In this document: positions 35,373 through 46,312 of the stretch, piece by piece
Numbering within the stretch: the first letter of the stretch is position 1
How the letters are laid out: every line of letters starts with the position of its first letter
Source of the DNA: an uncultured Draconibacterium sp.
GTDB taxonomy: Bacteria; Bacteroidota; Bacteroidia; Bacteroidales; Prolixibacteraceae
DNA length: 64,000 bases
Direction: 5' to 3'
Assembly: GCF_963674925.1 (NCBI RefSeq)
Contig: NZ_OY771649.1
Location: 1,674,001 to 1,738,000, forward strand
Program-made: the position numbers and the translations under genes
The notes under the pieces: generated by a model
The model's input: only the letters and a program-made list of their open reading frames with translations
Database searches by the model: none
Told to the model about the DNA's origin: nothing

Positions 35373-35466
35373 TTTTCAATACTACTAAAAAGTTAAAGCC
35401 TGGCGTTGAACCAAGCTTTAACTAACCTCAAGAAAGACCTCTACACTCTATTATCGTTTGAGGATA

Positions 35467-38400
35467 CTATAAAATCACACCTAGTTCAGCAATCGAGCTA
35501 TAAAAACTACGACTGACTTCGCGCAAGGTCGTAATTTTAATGTAACGCACCTTATATGTTTTATCAAACATCTTCTCCTGACGTTCGTCGGAATAACCAA
35601 AACGACCATTTTCAACCGCTGTTTCCCAGTTTTTGCCATCGGTGCTTACCTCGAAATTATAAGTTGCAATGCGGCCATTCCATGAATCTTGTCGCGGCAA
35701 ATAGCTAAAACCTTTCAACTCCAGCGTCTCGCCCATATCCACTTGCAAGAAGTGTGGTTGAACCAGCTTTTCATCGCTCCAATCTGAATGCCATATCGTT
35801 TCAGGGTTGTTATCAATAGCCATTTCCGGCTCGTTTCCTTCGTAGCTGCAATCGGCTGTGGCAGTCCACTTCTTTTTGCTCATTTCAAAATTACGGATTA
35901 CAAGGTTGCTGTTCATTTTCCCTTTAACTTTTGCATAAACAGCTACTTTCCCGCCTTTTTTTAGCTCGAATGGTTTTTTATAAGCTTTAAATTTCTCATC
36001 ATTTACCGAATAAAAAAGATCAGCATTTTCAGCACTACTTACTGAAATTTCTCCATTATTATTTTGTTCCAGAACCGGAGCCTGCGCCAATAAAAGTTCA
36101 GCAACGGGATATTTTTCGGCGGCATACTCAAATATGTTTTTTTGCTGAAACTGCACCGGCGAACAAGTAACATCGAAACGATAAATACCGCTTGTTGCTA
36201 CATACTGAGGTAAAATCCCGGGGCCACATGTAGCCGTTCCCAAACCGGTTACCAAGGCATCGTAATTAACGGTCACAAAATCGGCTTCATCCAACTCGTT
36301 CAGGTGTCGTGCTTTTGTAATTTCGGCATCATCATACGGATAAGCACTAAAATTCATTTCATTTGTACCACTCAGTAAAAATCCGATTCCTTCGCTATTC
36401 GAAACCGAAGCCCATCGTACGCCCGATTGGTTACAATTATCTTGTGGAATAACAATGTTATGGTCGTATAGCTGTTCGGCAGTAGTTGAATAAAAATCGA
36501 ATTTACCTCCACTTTTGCGATCGGGATACGTAGAAACACCACCCAAACCATACCAGCTCACTTCGTTGTACGAACGTTTCATTTTCATTTGCAAACCAAC
36601 TTTTGCTACTGCCGCTATTGAATTTGGCAAATTAACTTCGCTTGAAATATTAAATGTTCCATCGGCAAAAATATGGTACTGCATAACGGCTGAGAACTCT
36701 GAAGAAGCACTTTTTAAGGCAACGGGGAATATCAGCACAAGACTACCATCGGCCTGATTTTTTAGCTCAGGTTTTTGAGCTGTTTGCTCCAATTGATTCA
36801 ATCCGGCTCTTTCCCAAATTCGGTAACCATTGCGGTCGCGAATATCGTTTTCTGTTGGCGGGCGGAAGAAGTTTAATCGTGGCCCCTGTTTCATCATTTC
36901 TTTTCCTTTGAAAATGTACGATGAAATAATACCAGATTCAGCACCAATTTTCAATTGATAATCTTCTCCCAAAACAACGTATGCTTCTTCGTTTTGCTGA
37001 ACTGCGATTTCACCTTTGTTTTCAACTGTAGTATATGCAGCCGATTGTGTTGGTAACATAAATTCTTCCCAGGCTTGTTCGTGCCCGGCTTTTACCAAAC
37101 CTTTTCTATTTTTGGTAATCAGCGAAAACTTCAGAACATAACTTTGTCCCGCTTTGAGTTCTGGTAATTCGGGTAACGAAATGCTAAATGGTTTTTCTTC
37201 CAGCGGCTCAACATTTAAATCAGCAATCCTTCCGTGAGCAACAATTCCTTCCGCACTTTTAACGGTCCAAAACAAACTAAATTCGTTCAGGTTAGTAAAA
37301 AAGTATTTATTTCTAATGGTAAATTTTCCGGCAATTAAATCGTCGGCTTTTATCGAAATATTCTGATAAACCTTTTTAGTCTCCCACAATTGCGGATTTG
37401 GCAAACGATCGGGATTTACCAATCCGTTCATACAAAAACTATTGTCGCTGGGTTTATTGGTTCCATAATCACCGCCATAAGTGTAATACATTCTGCCATT
37501 TTCATCTACTTCGCGCAATCCCTGGTCAACCCAGTCCCAGATACAACCGCCCTGCAAAGCCGGGTACATTTCAATGGCATCCCAGTAATCCTGTAAACCA
37601 CCACAACTGTTACCCATCGCGTGTGCGTATTCACATTGGATTAACGGACGATCAGGATTTTCTTTGGCGTAATTGATCATTCCATCAATACCCATATACA
37701 TTGGGCAGAAAATATCGGTGTGGTCGGCCAGCCCGGCACGCTCGTACTGTACCGGACGACTTTTATCGCGTTCTTTAATCCAGTTGTAATCGGCAACAAA
37801 GTTAATTCCATCGCCGGCTTCGTTTCCTAACGACCAGGTAACAATACAGGCGTGGTTTTTATCGCGTTCCACCATCCGACGTGTACGGTCCAGGTGCATG
37901 GGTCCCCACTCGGCATGTTTGGCCAAACTTTCTTCGCCATAACCCATTCCGTGTGATTCAATATTGGCTTCATCAATTACATACAATCCATACAAATCGC
38001 AAAGCACATAAAACTCCGGATCGTCAGGATAATGGCAGGTACGCACGGTATTGATGTTAAATTCCTTCATCAGCTGAATATCCTTTAACATCATTTCGCG
38101 GCTAATCACATGTCCCTCATCCGGATCATGCTCGTGACGGTTCACTCCTTTTACATAAACCGCTTTTCCGTTCACCATAAACTGGCCGTTTTTAATTTCA
38201 GCAGTGCGGAATCCAATGTTTTGCGAAAGTGCTTCAACTGTATTTCCATCAGCATCTTTTAAAACAATCAGCAGTTTATACAAATTGGGTTGTTCTGCCG
38301 ACCATTTTTTTGGATCATCAACATTGGCAGCAAATTCAAACATGGTGGCTTTTTCTCCAACAGTCGAAGTTTCGGATAAATCAATAAGTTTTTGATCTTT

Positions 38401-39261
38401 ATCAAACGTTAAAACGCTTGCCTCAACAGTGTAAGTTCCGGCATCTGCTCCAGTATGGTTTTCCACTTCTACCTCCAGCGAAAAAATCCCGTCCTCATAA
38501 TTTTCGTCTAAGCCGGCATGAACAAAAAAGTCGCGTACATGAACTTTTGGAGTGGCCTGTAAATATACATCGCGCTCAATACCACTTATTCTCCAAAAAT
38601 CCTGGCATTCGAGGTAACTACCGGTACTCCAACGATACACTTCCAGGGCCAGTGTATTTTCTCCGGGTTTTACAAATTCTGTTAAATCGAACCCGGCCGG
38701 CGTTTTTGAACCTTCGCTATACCCTACTTTTTCGCCATTTACCCAAATGTAAAACGCCGATTTTACAGCTCCAAAGTGTATAGAGATCTGGCGGCCATCC
38801 CAATTCTCGGGAATGGTAAAATTACGTCGGTAACTTCCAACCGGATTGTAACCGGATGGAATATGAGGTGGATTTGGCTGCTCGTCTGCAATCATCCAAA
38901 ACGGATACCTTGTATTTACATAAATAGCGGTATCAAATCCCTGGCGTTCCCAGTTTGCCGGTACCTTTATATCAGCCCAGCTACTAACATCATAACTGGT
39001 TTTGTAAAAATCAACAGGTCGGCCTTCGGGATTGGTAGCAATATTAAATTTCCAGATGCCATTTAACGACTGAAAATAAGCTGACTCATCTTTATTATTG
39101 TCCCACGCCAATCTTTCACTTTCAAAAGGGAAAAAACTGGCATGCGGATCGCTGCGATTTATATTAAAAACTGCGGGATCTTCCCATTCTTTTACGTCCT
39201 GAGAAAAAACGGACGAATACACTAATACGAATAAAAATAGTAAACTTAAATTTTTTAACAT
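35467..39261 (-). CDS. GH2 beta-galactosidase with C-terminal F5/8 type C domain
   Basis: A 1264-residue exported enzyme, paralogous to the GH2 at 28253. Start is the ATG at 39261 (MLKNLSL...), giving a signal peptide cut before QDVKEW; the frame runs nine codons further up. LacZ-type domains are followed by an extra region: a chitobiase-like beta segment (about 1085-1125) and a discoidin domain (about 1140-1260, YNFEVSTDGKNWETAV). Catalytic acid/base Glu481 in WSLGNEAGDG and nucleophile Glu544 in IQCEYAHAMGNS. About 200 residues longer than plain LacZ because of the added domains. Transcribed alone. The exact linkage it cuts cannot be told. Confidence 0.93.
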   Translation of the reverse strand: MLKNLSLLFLFVLVYSSVFSQDVKEWEDPAVFNINRSDPHASFFPFESERLAWDNNKDESAYFQSLNGIWKFNIATNPEGRPVDFYKTSYDVSSWADIKVPANWERQGFDTAIYVNTRYPFWMIADEQPNPPHIPSGYNPVGSYRRNFTIPENWDGRQISIHFGAVKSAFYIWVNGEKVGYSEGSKTPAGFDLTEFVKPGENTLALEVYRWSTGSYLECQDFWRISGIERDVYLQATPKVHVRDFFVHAGLDENYEDGIFSLEVEVENHTGADAGTYTVEASVLTFDKDQKLIDLSETSTVGEKATMFEFAANVDDPKKWSAEQPNLYKLLIVLKDADGNTVEALSQNIGFRTAEIKNGQFMVNGKAVYVKGVNRHEHDPDEGHVISREMMLKDIQLMKEFNINTVRTCHYPDDPEFYVLCDLYGLYVIDEANIESHGMGYGEESLAKHAEWGPMHLDRTRRMVERDKNHACIVTWSLGNEAGDGINFVADYNWIKERDKSRPVQYERAGLADHTDIFCPMYMGIDGMINYAKENPDRPLIQCEYAHAMGNSCGGLQDYWDAIEMYPALQGGCIWDWVDQGLREVDENGRMYYTYGGDYGTNKPSDNSFCMNGLVNPDRLPNPQLWETKKVYQNISIKADDLIAGKFTIRNKYFFTNLNEFSLFWTVKSAEGIVAHGRIADLNVEPLEEKPFSISLPELPELKAGQSYVLKFSLITKNRKGLVKAGHEQAWEEFMLPTQSAAYTTVENKGEIAVQQNEEAYVVLGEDYQLKIGAESGIISSYIFKGKEMMKQGPRLNFFRPPTENDIRDRNGYRIWERAGLNQLEQTAQKPELKNQADGSLVLIFPVALKSASSEFSAVMQYHIFADGTFNISSEVNLPNSIAAVAKVGLQMKMKRSYNEVSWYGLGGVSTYPDRKSGGKFDFYSTTAEQLYDHNIVIPQDNCNQSGVRWASVSNSEGIGFLLSGTNEMNFSAYPYDDAEITKARHLNELDEADFVTVNYDALVTGLGTATCGPGILPQYVATSGIYRFDVTCSPVQFQQKNIFEYAAEKYPVAELLLAQAPVLEQNNNGEISVSSAENADLFYSVNDEKFKAYKKPFELKKGGKVAVYAKVKGKMNSNLVIRNFEMSKKKWTATADCSYEGNEPEMAIDNNPETIWHSDWSDEKLVQPHFLQVDMGETLELKGFSYLPRQDSWNGRIATYNFEVSTDGKNWETAVENGRFGYSDERQEKMFDKTYKVRYIKITTLREVSRSFYSSIAELGVIL

Positions 39262-39736
39262 GATATATGGTTTAATTGATTTCTCCAATTACTGAGACTC
39301 ATAAATTGCCGGTTTAACCTATACGAATGCAATGTTTTTCATTCTAAATTATCGCAAATTAATACAAACAACATCAGCCTTATAGTCACAAACGAAAAAC
39401 ATCTGAGAAATAAGAATAATCTGAGATCCGGCAAATATATATATAAATCTGAAAGTGTTTAATGAATAAAATAGAACGGTGTTTTTTCAATATGTTATTT
39501 GAGGAAATGATGTGAAGCCAGATCGAATTTTGAATTTTTAATCATAAGTCAATGCATAAAAAAATATGCAAAAACATATCAACACATTCGTTTCATTTTC
39601 AATTAGATACTTTTTAGTCCTATTATACAAAAATCCCTAACTTCATGCACCTTTTAGTGCATTCTAAATTAGCACCTTAGCTAAACATTTCTGACTTATA
39701 TTCGTTTTATTTGCGTCAGATTAACAAGAATCGTTT
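39262..39736. other. divergent gene-free region
   Basis: 475 bp, strongly AT-rich, between the divergent GH2 and E1 genes. It holds both promoters, but no perfect TAnnTTTG box was found. A small GCAC/GTGC palindrome lies near 39646-39660. No gene or RNA was recognised. Confidence 0.4.
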
Positions 39737-42148
39737 ATGTATTTAGAAAAAGAAAAACCGGCAACAAAGAACCAGATATCTGCAAAAGAAGCACTTCAGG
39801 ATTACTACATTGCGCGATTAAGTCGCGAGTTGAGTATCATGGGGCGCCGCGAGGTACATAACGGACGTGCGCACTTTGGTATTTTTGGCGATGGAAAAGA
39901 AATTGCCCAGATTGCTTACGCCAAGAATTTCAAAAAAGGCGACTGGCGTTCGGGTTATTACCGCGATCAGACCTTTATGCTGGCACTGGGGTTGCTGGAA
40001 CCGGAAGAGTTTTTTGCCATGATATACGGCGATACCGACGATGAGATGAATCCATCTACAGGAGGACGTAACTTTAATAATCATTTTAGCACTCGGAACA
40101 TAAACGATGCGGGAGAAATAAAAGATCTTGCTGATCAGTACAATTCTGCTTCTGATATTTCATCAACCGGAGGACAAATGCCGCGTTTACTTGGGCTGGC
40201 ACAAGCCAGTAAAATGGTTCGTGAGCAACCCGAATTAAAAAAGCAGCTGAATAACAATGTTACCGGCAACGAAGTGGCGTTTGGCAGTATTGGCGATGCC
40301 AGCACAAGCGAAGGAATTTTCTTTGAAACGATAAATGCTACGGGAGTCATGCAGGTTCCGCTTGCAATTGCAGTATATGACGATGGTTTCGGAATAAGTG
40401 TGCCGATTGAGCTGCAAACCACAAAATCAAGTATTTCAGAAGCATTAAAAGGTTTTCAGAAAAAAGAAGACAGCAATGGCGTAAACATTTATAAATGTAA
40501 AGGCTGGAGCTATCCCGACTTGGTTGAAACGTTCAAAAAAGGAATCGACACCTGCCGGAAGACCCATACACCTGTTGTATTTCATATTAACGAAGTTACT
40601 CAGCCGCAAGGGCATTCTACTTCAGGCTCGCACGAACGATACAAAACAAAAGAACGCCTGGCGTGGGAAAAAGAATACGACGGCGTTAACCATATGCGAA
40701 AATGGATGCTCGAATCAGGAATTGCCGACGAAGAAATGTTGGCTGAGATTGAAAAATCAGCACAAAAACGAGCAAAAGAAGCCCGCAAGAACGCGTGGAA
40801 TAATTATACCGAAGGTTATCAGAATGAACGAACTGAGTTGATCAAAATTCTGAAAAGAATTGATAAGCGCAGTGAACTGCAGAGTTTACGACGTTTTGAA
40901 AAGGTTACAGATAAAATTTTTCCAACACGGCGATCGCATGTCAGCTTTGCCAAAAGGCTGAAACTCGAACTTCATACCATGCCGGAGTTGGAAGATGAAC
41001 GCAACATTCTGAAAGACTGGATCAGTCGTTTTGAAGAACGTACCGCCGGATTTTACAACGGAGAATTGCACCGTAAAGGACCTGACGCTGCGCTAAATGT
41101 AAAAGCAGTTGCTGCAGAATACGATGAGAACTCTGCCGACGTAAACGGATCGGTGGTGGTAAATAAAAACTTTGATGCCCTGTTTAGCAAATACCCCAAC
41201 CTGGTAACTTTTGGTGAAGACACCGGAAAACTGGGCGATGTAAACCAGGGGATGAAAGGTATGCAGGAAAAATACGGCAAAGTTCGTGTTGACGATGCCG
41301 GTATTCGCGAAGCAACAATCATCGGACAGGGAATTGGTTTGGCGATGCGTGGTTTCCGCCCGATTGCCGAAATTCAATACCTCGACTACCTGATTTATGC
41401 ACAGTCGCAGTTAAGCGACGATTTGGCCACGTTGCAATACCGCACCAAAGGCCGTCAGGCTGCACCGTTGATTGTTCGTACCCGTGGTCATCAGCTACAG
41501 GGAATCTGGCATGCCGGATCGCCTATGCAAATGCTACTGGGATCGATGCGTGGCGTTTACCTCTGTGTTCCCCGCAACCTGACACAAGCTGCAGGTTTTT
41601 ACAATACCTTGCTTGAAGGTAACGACCCGGCACTGGTTATTGAGCCGTTAAAAGGTTATAACGTAAAAGAAAAATTGCCGGCCAACCATGGCGAATACAA
41701 AGTTCCACTCGGCGTTCCTGAAATTATGCAGGAAGGAACAGACGTTACCGTTGTTACTTATGCGTGGAACGTGCACCATGCAGTAAAGGCAGCAAAACTT
41801 TTGCAGGACTTTAAAGGTATTTCCATTGAGGTGATCGATGTACAAACGTTAATGCCTTTTGATGTAAATCACATCATTTTGCAATCCATCAAAAAAACCG
41901 GTAAAGTAATTTTTATGGACGAAGACGTGCCCGGTGGAGGAACGGCATACATGATGCAAAAAGTAATCGAGGAACAAAAAGCATTTGATTATTTAGACAC
42001 GGCTCCTCGAACACTTTCGGCTCAGGAACACCGCCCCGCCTATGGTATTGACGGCGAGTATTTCTCAAAACCAAACGTAGAGTTGCTATTCAAGAATGTT
42101 TATGAAATGATGCGCGAGGTGGAACCTGATCGTTTCCCGGAGCTATAG
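39737..42148 (+). CDS. Fused E1 alpha/beta 2-oxoacid dehydrogenase
   Basis: An 803-residue cytoplasmic thiamine-diphosphate enzyme, both E1 subunits in one chain. The alpha part (about 25-400) carries the cofactor motif GSIGDASTSEGIFFETIN and YDDGFGISVP; the beta part (about 470-803) carries TFGEDTGKLGDVNQGMKG, RPIAEIQYLDYLIYAQSQL and MDEDVPGGGTAYMMQK. Such fused E1 enzymes decarboxylate branched-chain or related 2-oxoacids and pass the acyl group to an E2 lipoyl protein; E2 and E3 are not nearby. Its last 51 bases are repeated at 46313-46363. The stop TAG forms the palindrome CTATAG, which also holds the stop of the convergent gene. Confidence 0.9.
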   Translation: MYLEKEKPATKNQISAKEALQDYYIARLSRELSIMGRREVHNGRAHFGIFGDGKEIAQIAYAKNFKKGDWRSGYYRDQTFMLALGLLEPEEFFAMIYGDTDDEMNPSTGGRNFNNHFSTRNINDAGEIKDLADQYNSASDISSTGGQMPRLLGLAQASKMVREQPELKKQLNNNVTGNEVAFGSIGDASTSEGIFFETINATGVMQVPLAIAVYDDGFGISVPIELQTTKSSISEALKGFQKKEDSNGVNIYKCKGWSYPDLVETFKKGIDTCRKTHTPVVFHINEVTQPQGHSTSGSHERYKTKERLAWEKEYDGVNHMRKWMLESGIADEEMLAEIEKSAQKRAKEARKNAWNNYTEGYQNERTELIKILKRIDKRSELQSLRRFEKVTDKIFPTRRSHVSFAKRLKLELHTMPELEDERNILKDWISRFEERTAGFYNGELHRKGPDAALNVKAVAAEYDENSADVNGSVVVNKNFDALFSKYPNLVTFGEDTGKLGDVNQGMKGMQEKYGKVRVDDAGIREATIIGQGIGLAMRGFRPIAEIQYLDYLIYAQSQLSDDLATLQYRTKGRQAAPLIVRTRGHQLQGIWHAGSPMQMLLGSMRGVYLCVPRNLTQAAGFYNTLLEGNDPALVIEPLKGYNVKEKLPANHGEYKVPLGVPEIMQEGTDVTVVTYAWNVHHAVKAAKLLQDFKGISIEVIDVQTLMPFDVNHIILQSIKKTGKVIFMDEDVPGGGTAYMMQKVIEEQKAFDYLDTAPRTLSAQEHRPAYGIDGEYFSKPNVELLFKNVYEMMREVEPDRFPEL

Positions 42149-44050
42149 TTTTTTCAGAATAATTTTCTGATTGTCGGCATCGTATATATTTTTCATATAT
42201 TCTACAAAAGCAGCATATTTTTCGGGCTGGAAAGTACCGGCATTGATTTCATTTTTTCGAACATAAGAGATCGTATGCCCATCAGCTTCTAAAGAATACT
42301 GATAACTTCCAAAGTCAGATGTAATAGTGGTTCCTCCCGGAAGATATTCTATTTCGTATCCTTCGGGCAGCTGTATTTTAACCTCATCGATATCGCGATA
42401 TGACAGGTTCATACGAAAAGGATATGTTCTGTTCTTTTCCCGCCTTGGAGTAGATGAGGACTGATTAATGATATTGACGGGCATAAAAAAACGATCACCC
42501 ATTTTGGCAGCGAATCTGGCAACATCTATTTCCCGGATACGTGTGGCTGAAGGAATTTCAAATTGATTGGAAGTATAAGCTATATTTTTGTATACGGCTC
42601 CGGTAATGTCTCCTTCTTTTAATTCATCTTCAATCTGTTCTTCGGTTGTTTTTCTTAATTGATCTTCAATGAACTCATATTGTAAACCGGTATAAACAAC
42701 GGTATCATTTACAACAGCATTTCCCTGCGTATCTAATACAATCGAAACGGACGATTTCCACAGGTTGTCGTTAGTATTGAATTTTGGTGTGCGGATTAAA
42801 CGACTGTTATCTTTATCGACCAGCAGCACACGACGATCAGCCGTAAAACTTCCTAAAAAGCCAATGGGAGAAAACTGGTTGGTACACTCAAGAAATACCG
42901 TATCCGATTCAAGTGGAACGCACAAAATAACATGATTGAAATCCTGCGACGGGAAGTCAGGTACAATTTTTTCTGCAGTACGTCCGGCATTAACCAGGGT
43001 ATAATAGGAATTAATTCCAACCGCCTCCAACATTGCACGCATATAATTTACCAGGGCTTTACAATCGCCATACTTCACCTCATCAACTTTTTCAGCAGAA
43101 AGAGGTTCAAAACCCCCAATTCCCAACTGAACACTTACATAACGCGTTTCTTCCTGAAGATATTTATAAATCGCTTTCACTTTATTCAAGGTAGTATCTT
43201 CCCCTTTCACAAGCTCTTTCAGAAAAAGAATTCTTTCTTCTGGCAAAGTCGTTTTGTCTTCGATTAATTCCCAGATCCACTGTCCGTAACTATTCCAGGT
43301 CGACAAATCTCCATCAGTTCCGAAATAAGAGAATTCTGTTGGCGCAACCATAATAGTTGGAACGTGCTCATAAATCGGAATTGCATAAGGTTCTCTATCA
43401 ATGGCAAGTTGATTCTTTAATTCCCACGAATACTGAACATCATCATCTACCCCCTCACTTTTTTCTAAGGCATCACCATTATTTTCCCGAATGCGAACCT
43501 GCATATCATCGTGCAAACTTATTGAATAGCTGGCACGTTCGATTGATTTATAATAGCTATCAATGGGTGTCCAATCGTAATAATCAACAATTCCGTTAAA
43601 ATCTATAGTGTATTCATATTGCACAGTATAAGGATAGGTGTTTACATTTGGAGTTATTCGTTTAAATCGGACATCGCTAAACAACGAAAACCCATCGAAA
43701 TAACGCTGATCATATATCTCATTATTTTTAAACTTCTTTATAAATTTTCCATTCTTGTCGTAAATAGTTGCTTCTTTTATGTTTACATTTCGGTTTGAAT
43801 CATACGGAATATATAGCACTCCTTCACCATCACCATTCTCGTTCAAGACAGTAAAAACCTCACGAACCTCATAACTCACCTTACTTTCCGAATAAATTCG
43901 CAGAAAGATTTCGCTATCACGAACAATAGAGTTTGAATTAAGCAATAGAAGTGGATTAATTTCGGAAATGGGATAAAAAGCGTCTTTTCCGTGAGATGAA
44001 TACCCTGCACAAATGATGAACAGAATAAAAAACAAATGCCTTAAACTCAT
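42143..44050 (-). CDS. DUF3857/transglutaminase-like/DUF3858 protein, catalytic residues present
   Basis: A 635-residue exported protein (signal about 1-21). Layout: DUF3857 beta domain (about 40-235), transglutaminase-like core (about 270-390) and DUF3858 C-terminal domain (about 550-635). The core has the expected Cys330 in KYGDCKALVNY and His373 in FNHVIL; the third triad position appears as Glu in FLECTN where Asp is usual. The role of the family is not established; peptide-bond cleavage or cross-linking in the periplasm is possible. Convergent with the E1 gene, the two stop codons abutting in CTATAG. It follows a paralogue on the same strand; the pair is bracketed by copies of the E1 tail. 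Confidence 0.85.
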   Translation of the reverse strand: MSLRHLFFILFIICAGYSSHGKDAFYPISEINPLLLLNSNSIVRDSEIFLRIYSESKVSYEVREVFTVLNENGDGEGVLYIPYDSNRNVNIKEATIYDKNGKFIKKFKNNEIYDQRYFDGFSLFSDVRFKRITPNVNTYPYTVQYEYTIDFNGIVDYYDWTPIDSYYKSIERASYSISLHDDMQVRIRENNGDALEKSEGVDDDVQYSWELKNQLAIDREPYAIPIYEHVPTIMVAPTEFSYFGTDGDLSTWNSYGQWIWELIEDKTTLPEERILFLKELVKGEDTTLNKVKAIYKYLQEETRYVSVQLGIGGFEPLSAEKVDEVKYGDCKALVNYMRAMLEAVGINSYYTLVNAGRTAEKIVPDFPSQDFNHVILCVPLESDTVFLECTNQFSPIGFLGSFTADRRVLLVDKDNSRLIRTPKFNTNDNLWKSSVSIVLDTQGNAVVNDTVVYTGLQYEFIEDQLRKTTEEQIEDELKEGDITGAVYKNIAYTSNQFEIPSATRIREIDVARFAAKMGDRFFMPVNIINQSSSTPRREKNRTYPFRMNLSYRDIDEVKIQLPEGYEIEYLPGGTTITSDFGSYQYSLEADGHTISYVRKNEINAGTFQPEKYAAFVEYMKNIYDADNQKIILKKL

Positions 44051-44132
44051 TTATATTTATATTAATTGAAACTAAGTTATGAACCAATAACCGGAAAGAT
44101 TTAGTTTCTGCCTACACGACAAAAGGGAAACC

Positions 44133-46160
44133 TTAAATCTTTTTCAAAATTATTTGTTGACTCTGTTTTTCGATAATATGATTAAACAATTCCTTTAACG
44201 AAACATAATCCTCAGCGTAAAAAACAGGATCATTAATCGATAAATTGGAAAATACCTGAATCTGTTTATCATTAACTTTCTGAACAGAAAACAAATACGC
44301 AGCTTTTGAATTAGGGAGCGTTACTTTAAATGCCCCAGGAAGTTCCTCAATTTCATATCCTTCAGGTAAATTAAATATCACCACTTCATTTTCTTTGAAC
44401 TTAAATCCAAAATCAACCGGATATTTGCGTTCATCCAGCTTAAACGGATTTTCATCTGTTTGATTGGCAACTAAAGGATTTATATAAATTTTATCGGCGG
44501 CAAAAATGCTTTTGTTATTTATGGTAGCACTAATCTTCTGGGTTATACGGTTACTCAGATTGTCAATTCCATTCACCTCGTGCTCTTCAATTTCCCAATC
44601 AAGATTTCTGTCAGCAAAATCTTCAATATATTTATCTGTATTGGTAAATTCTCCAACTTCAGTTCTGAATGCCTGAGCCGCGTACCCCATTCTTGCTATA
44701 GATATTGAACCCGATAATTTGCCATCCTCAGCTATTTGAATAGTTGACACAAATTGAGAATTGGCATTTCCCAGGTCATAAAGATTTATCCATTCAGGTT
44801 TTGTTCCTCCAACAATTAGCCCTTTACCATTAAGGCACTGGTAAGGCAACTCATTAATTGCGCAATCTTTATCAGCTGCATCTAATAGTAACAGTTTATC
44901 ATTTATCTCCGCAACCAATACCACATAATTAAATGAAGTAACCGTTGGAAATAAAAACACCCCATTTGATCGGGTACTTAGTACCATTGGTTTTACAGTA
45001 AAGCCGGCGTTTCTTAAATATGCCGACAACAGAAAGTTAATATCAGCAACATTACCATTTTTGTCCGACTCTGTCCTTCGAAGTCCTTTTGAGTAGATCG
45101 AATTTCTTCCGGTAAATTTATAATTTGAGCGAACGTGATTATAAAGAATTTCAACTTTCTCCTGGTCGTCTGTTATTCCCTTTAACAGAGTATTGGTCTC
45201 ATTTTCCAAAATGCGGGCATTTCCAAAAGCAATTTTTCCAAAATCTTCGTCTTCAATCAGATTACTATTAATGGACTCCCACGATTCGGAATAACTATAA
45301 AGCCTATCTCCCGGGAATTGAACAGATTGTAATTCAAATTGTACCTGTTGGATATAATTATCTTCTGTTGAAATATAAGCTTCCTTTTTGAACGCTGGCA
45401 TATTTTCAGCAATCCAATGGTACCTGTTATTTACAAAAGCCAGTGTACTCTGACTATATTCAGTTTGAACCACTGATGCATCTCCTCCAGAACGTGTTTT
45501 ATGGGTTAGTACATGAGACACAGGATAGGTATCCTCTTCAAATAGTGCATACGTTTCGAACCCAAGCGTAAACTTCCTGAATTTGAAATATTCCGGAACT
45601 TTCACCAGGTACTCACTATACTCTGTTGGAATACTATGTTGGAACATCCAAGGGCGCATATTTCTAAAAAATGCTTTGCAATCAATCGAATATTTCACCT
45701 CGATAACAGATCCAACCTTTACATTTGGCATAGAAAAAGTTTCTTGTTGATAATATTTGTTCACATCGTCTAAATAAACGTCCTTCTTTCCCAGCTCGTC
45801 TTTTTGAATCTTCCCATTTTCTAAATTAAAAGTAATGGCTTTCAATCCCTTAACTTCTTCCTCGTGTGTACCATCTTTACTAAGTCCTATTTGAAAATCA
45901 GCATACTTAACACCCTCCTTTTTTAAAATCTTAATACGCCGGTGTACCGAAAACACAAGTCTCCAGCCATAGGTTTGATTATATTCAATCTCACTATCAC
46001 CATATTCATATAATATAAGGGCTACCGCTGTAGTATCTTTATCATAAACGGTCATTTCCAGATCTTCTTTATCGATCTTTCCAAACTTGATTTTTTCCTC
46101 TTTACAATTAGCAGATAAATTGACAAATAGAAATAAGGGTAACAATAACAATAATTTCAT
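44133..46160 (-). CDS. DUF3857/transglutaminase-like protein, catalytic residues lost
   Basis: A 675-residue exported paralogue of the next gene. I start at the ATG at 46160 (MKLLLLLPLFLF...), which gives a clean signal peptide; the frame extends to 46265 through a non-signal stretch. The three-domain layout is kept, including the LPEGYEIEELPG strand of DUF3858. The transglutaminase core has Val371 (GNVADIN) where the neighbour has the catalytic Cys, and Tyr412 (FNYVVL) where it has His, so it should be inactive. Likely a partner or structural subunit of the active copy. The gap to the active copy is 82 bp, so they are probably co-transcribed. Base composition looks more AT-rich than the E1 and GH92 neighbours. 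Confidence 0.83.
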   Translation of the reverse strand: MKLLLLLPLFLFVNLSANCKEEKIKFGKIDKEDLEMTVYDKDTTAVALILYEYGDSEIEYNQTYGWRLVFSVHRRIKILKKEGVKYADFQIGLSKDGTHEEEVKGLKAITFNLENGKIQKDELGKKDVYLDDVNKYYQQETFSMPNVKVGSVIEVKYSIDCKAFFRNMRPWMFQHSIPTEYSEYLVKVPEYFKFRKFTLGFETYALFEEDTYPVSHVLTHKTRSGGDASVVQTEYSQSTLAFVNNRYHWIAENMPAFKKEAYISTEDNYIQQVQFELQSVQFPGDRLYSYSESWESINSNLIEDEDFGKIAFGNARILENETNTLLKGITDDQEKVEILYNHVRSNYKFTGRNSIYSKGLRRTESDKNGNVADINFLLSAYLRNAGFTVKPMVLSTRSNGVFLFPTVTSFNYVVLVAEINDKLLLLDAADKDCAINELPYQCLNGKGLIVGGTKPEWINLYDLGNANSQFVSTIQIAEDGKLSGSISIARMGYAAQAFRTEVGEFTNTDKYIEDFADRNLDWEIEEHEVNGIDNLSNRITQKISATINNKSIFAADKIYINPLVANQTDENPFKLDERKYPVDFGFKFKENEVVIFNLPEGYEIEELPGAFKVTLPNSKAAYLFSVQKVNDKQIQVFSNLSINDPVFYAEDYVSLKELFNHIIEKQSQQIILKKI

Positions 46161-46312
46161 AAGCTTGATATCCTGGTTTGTGATTAGTTTAACTTCGACG
46201 ACAAAGTTTACGAAAAAATGAAACTTTTCATAAAATCTATTTATTTTATTGAAGCGTATGAACAATGTTATTAAACATAAACATCAGCGATATATAAAAC
46301 CTTCTTGCTGGT

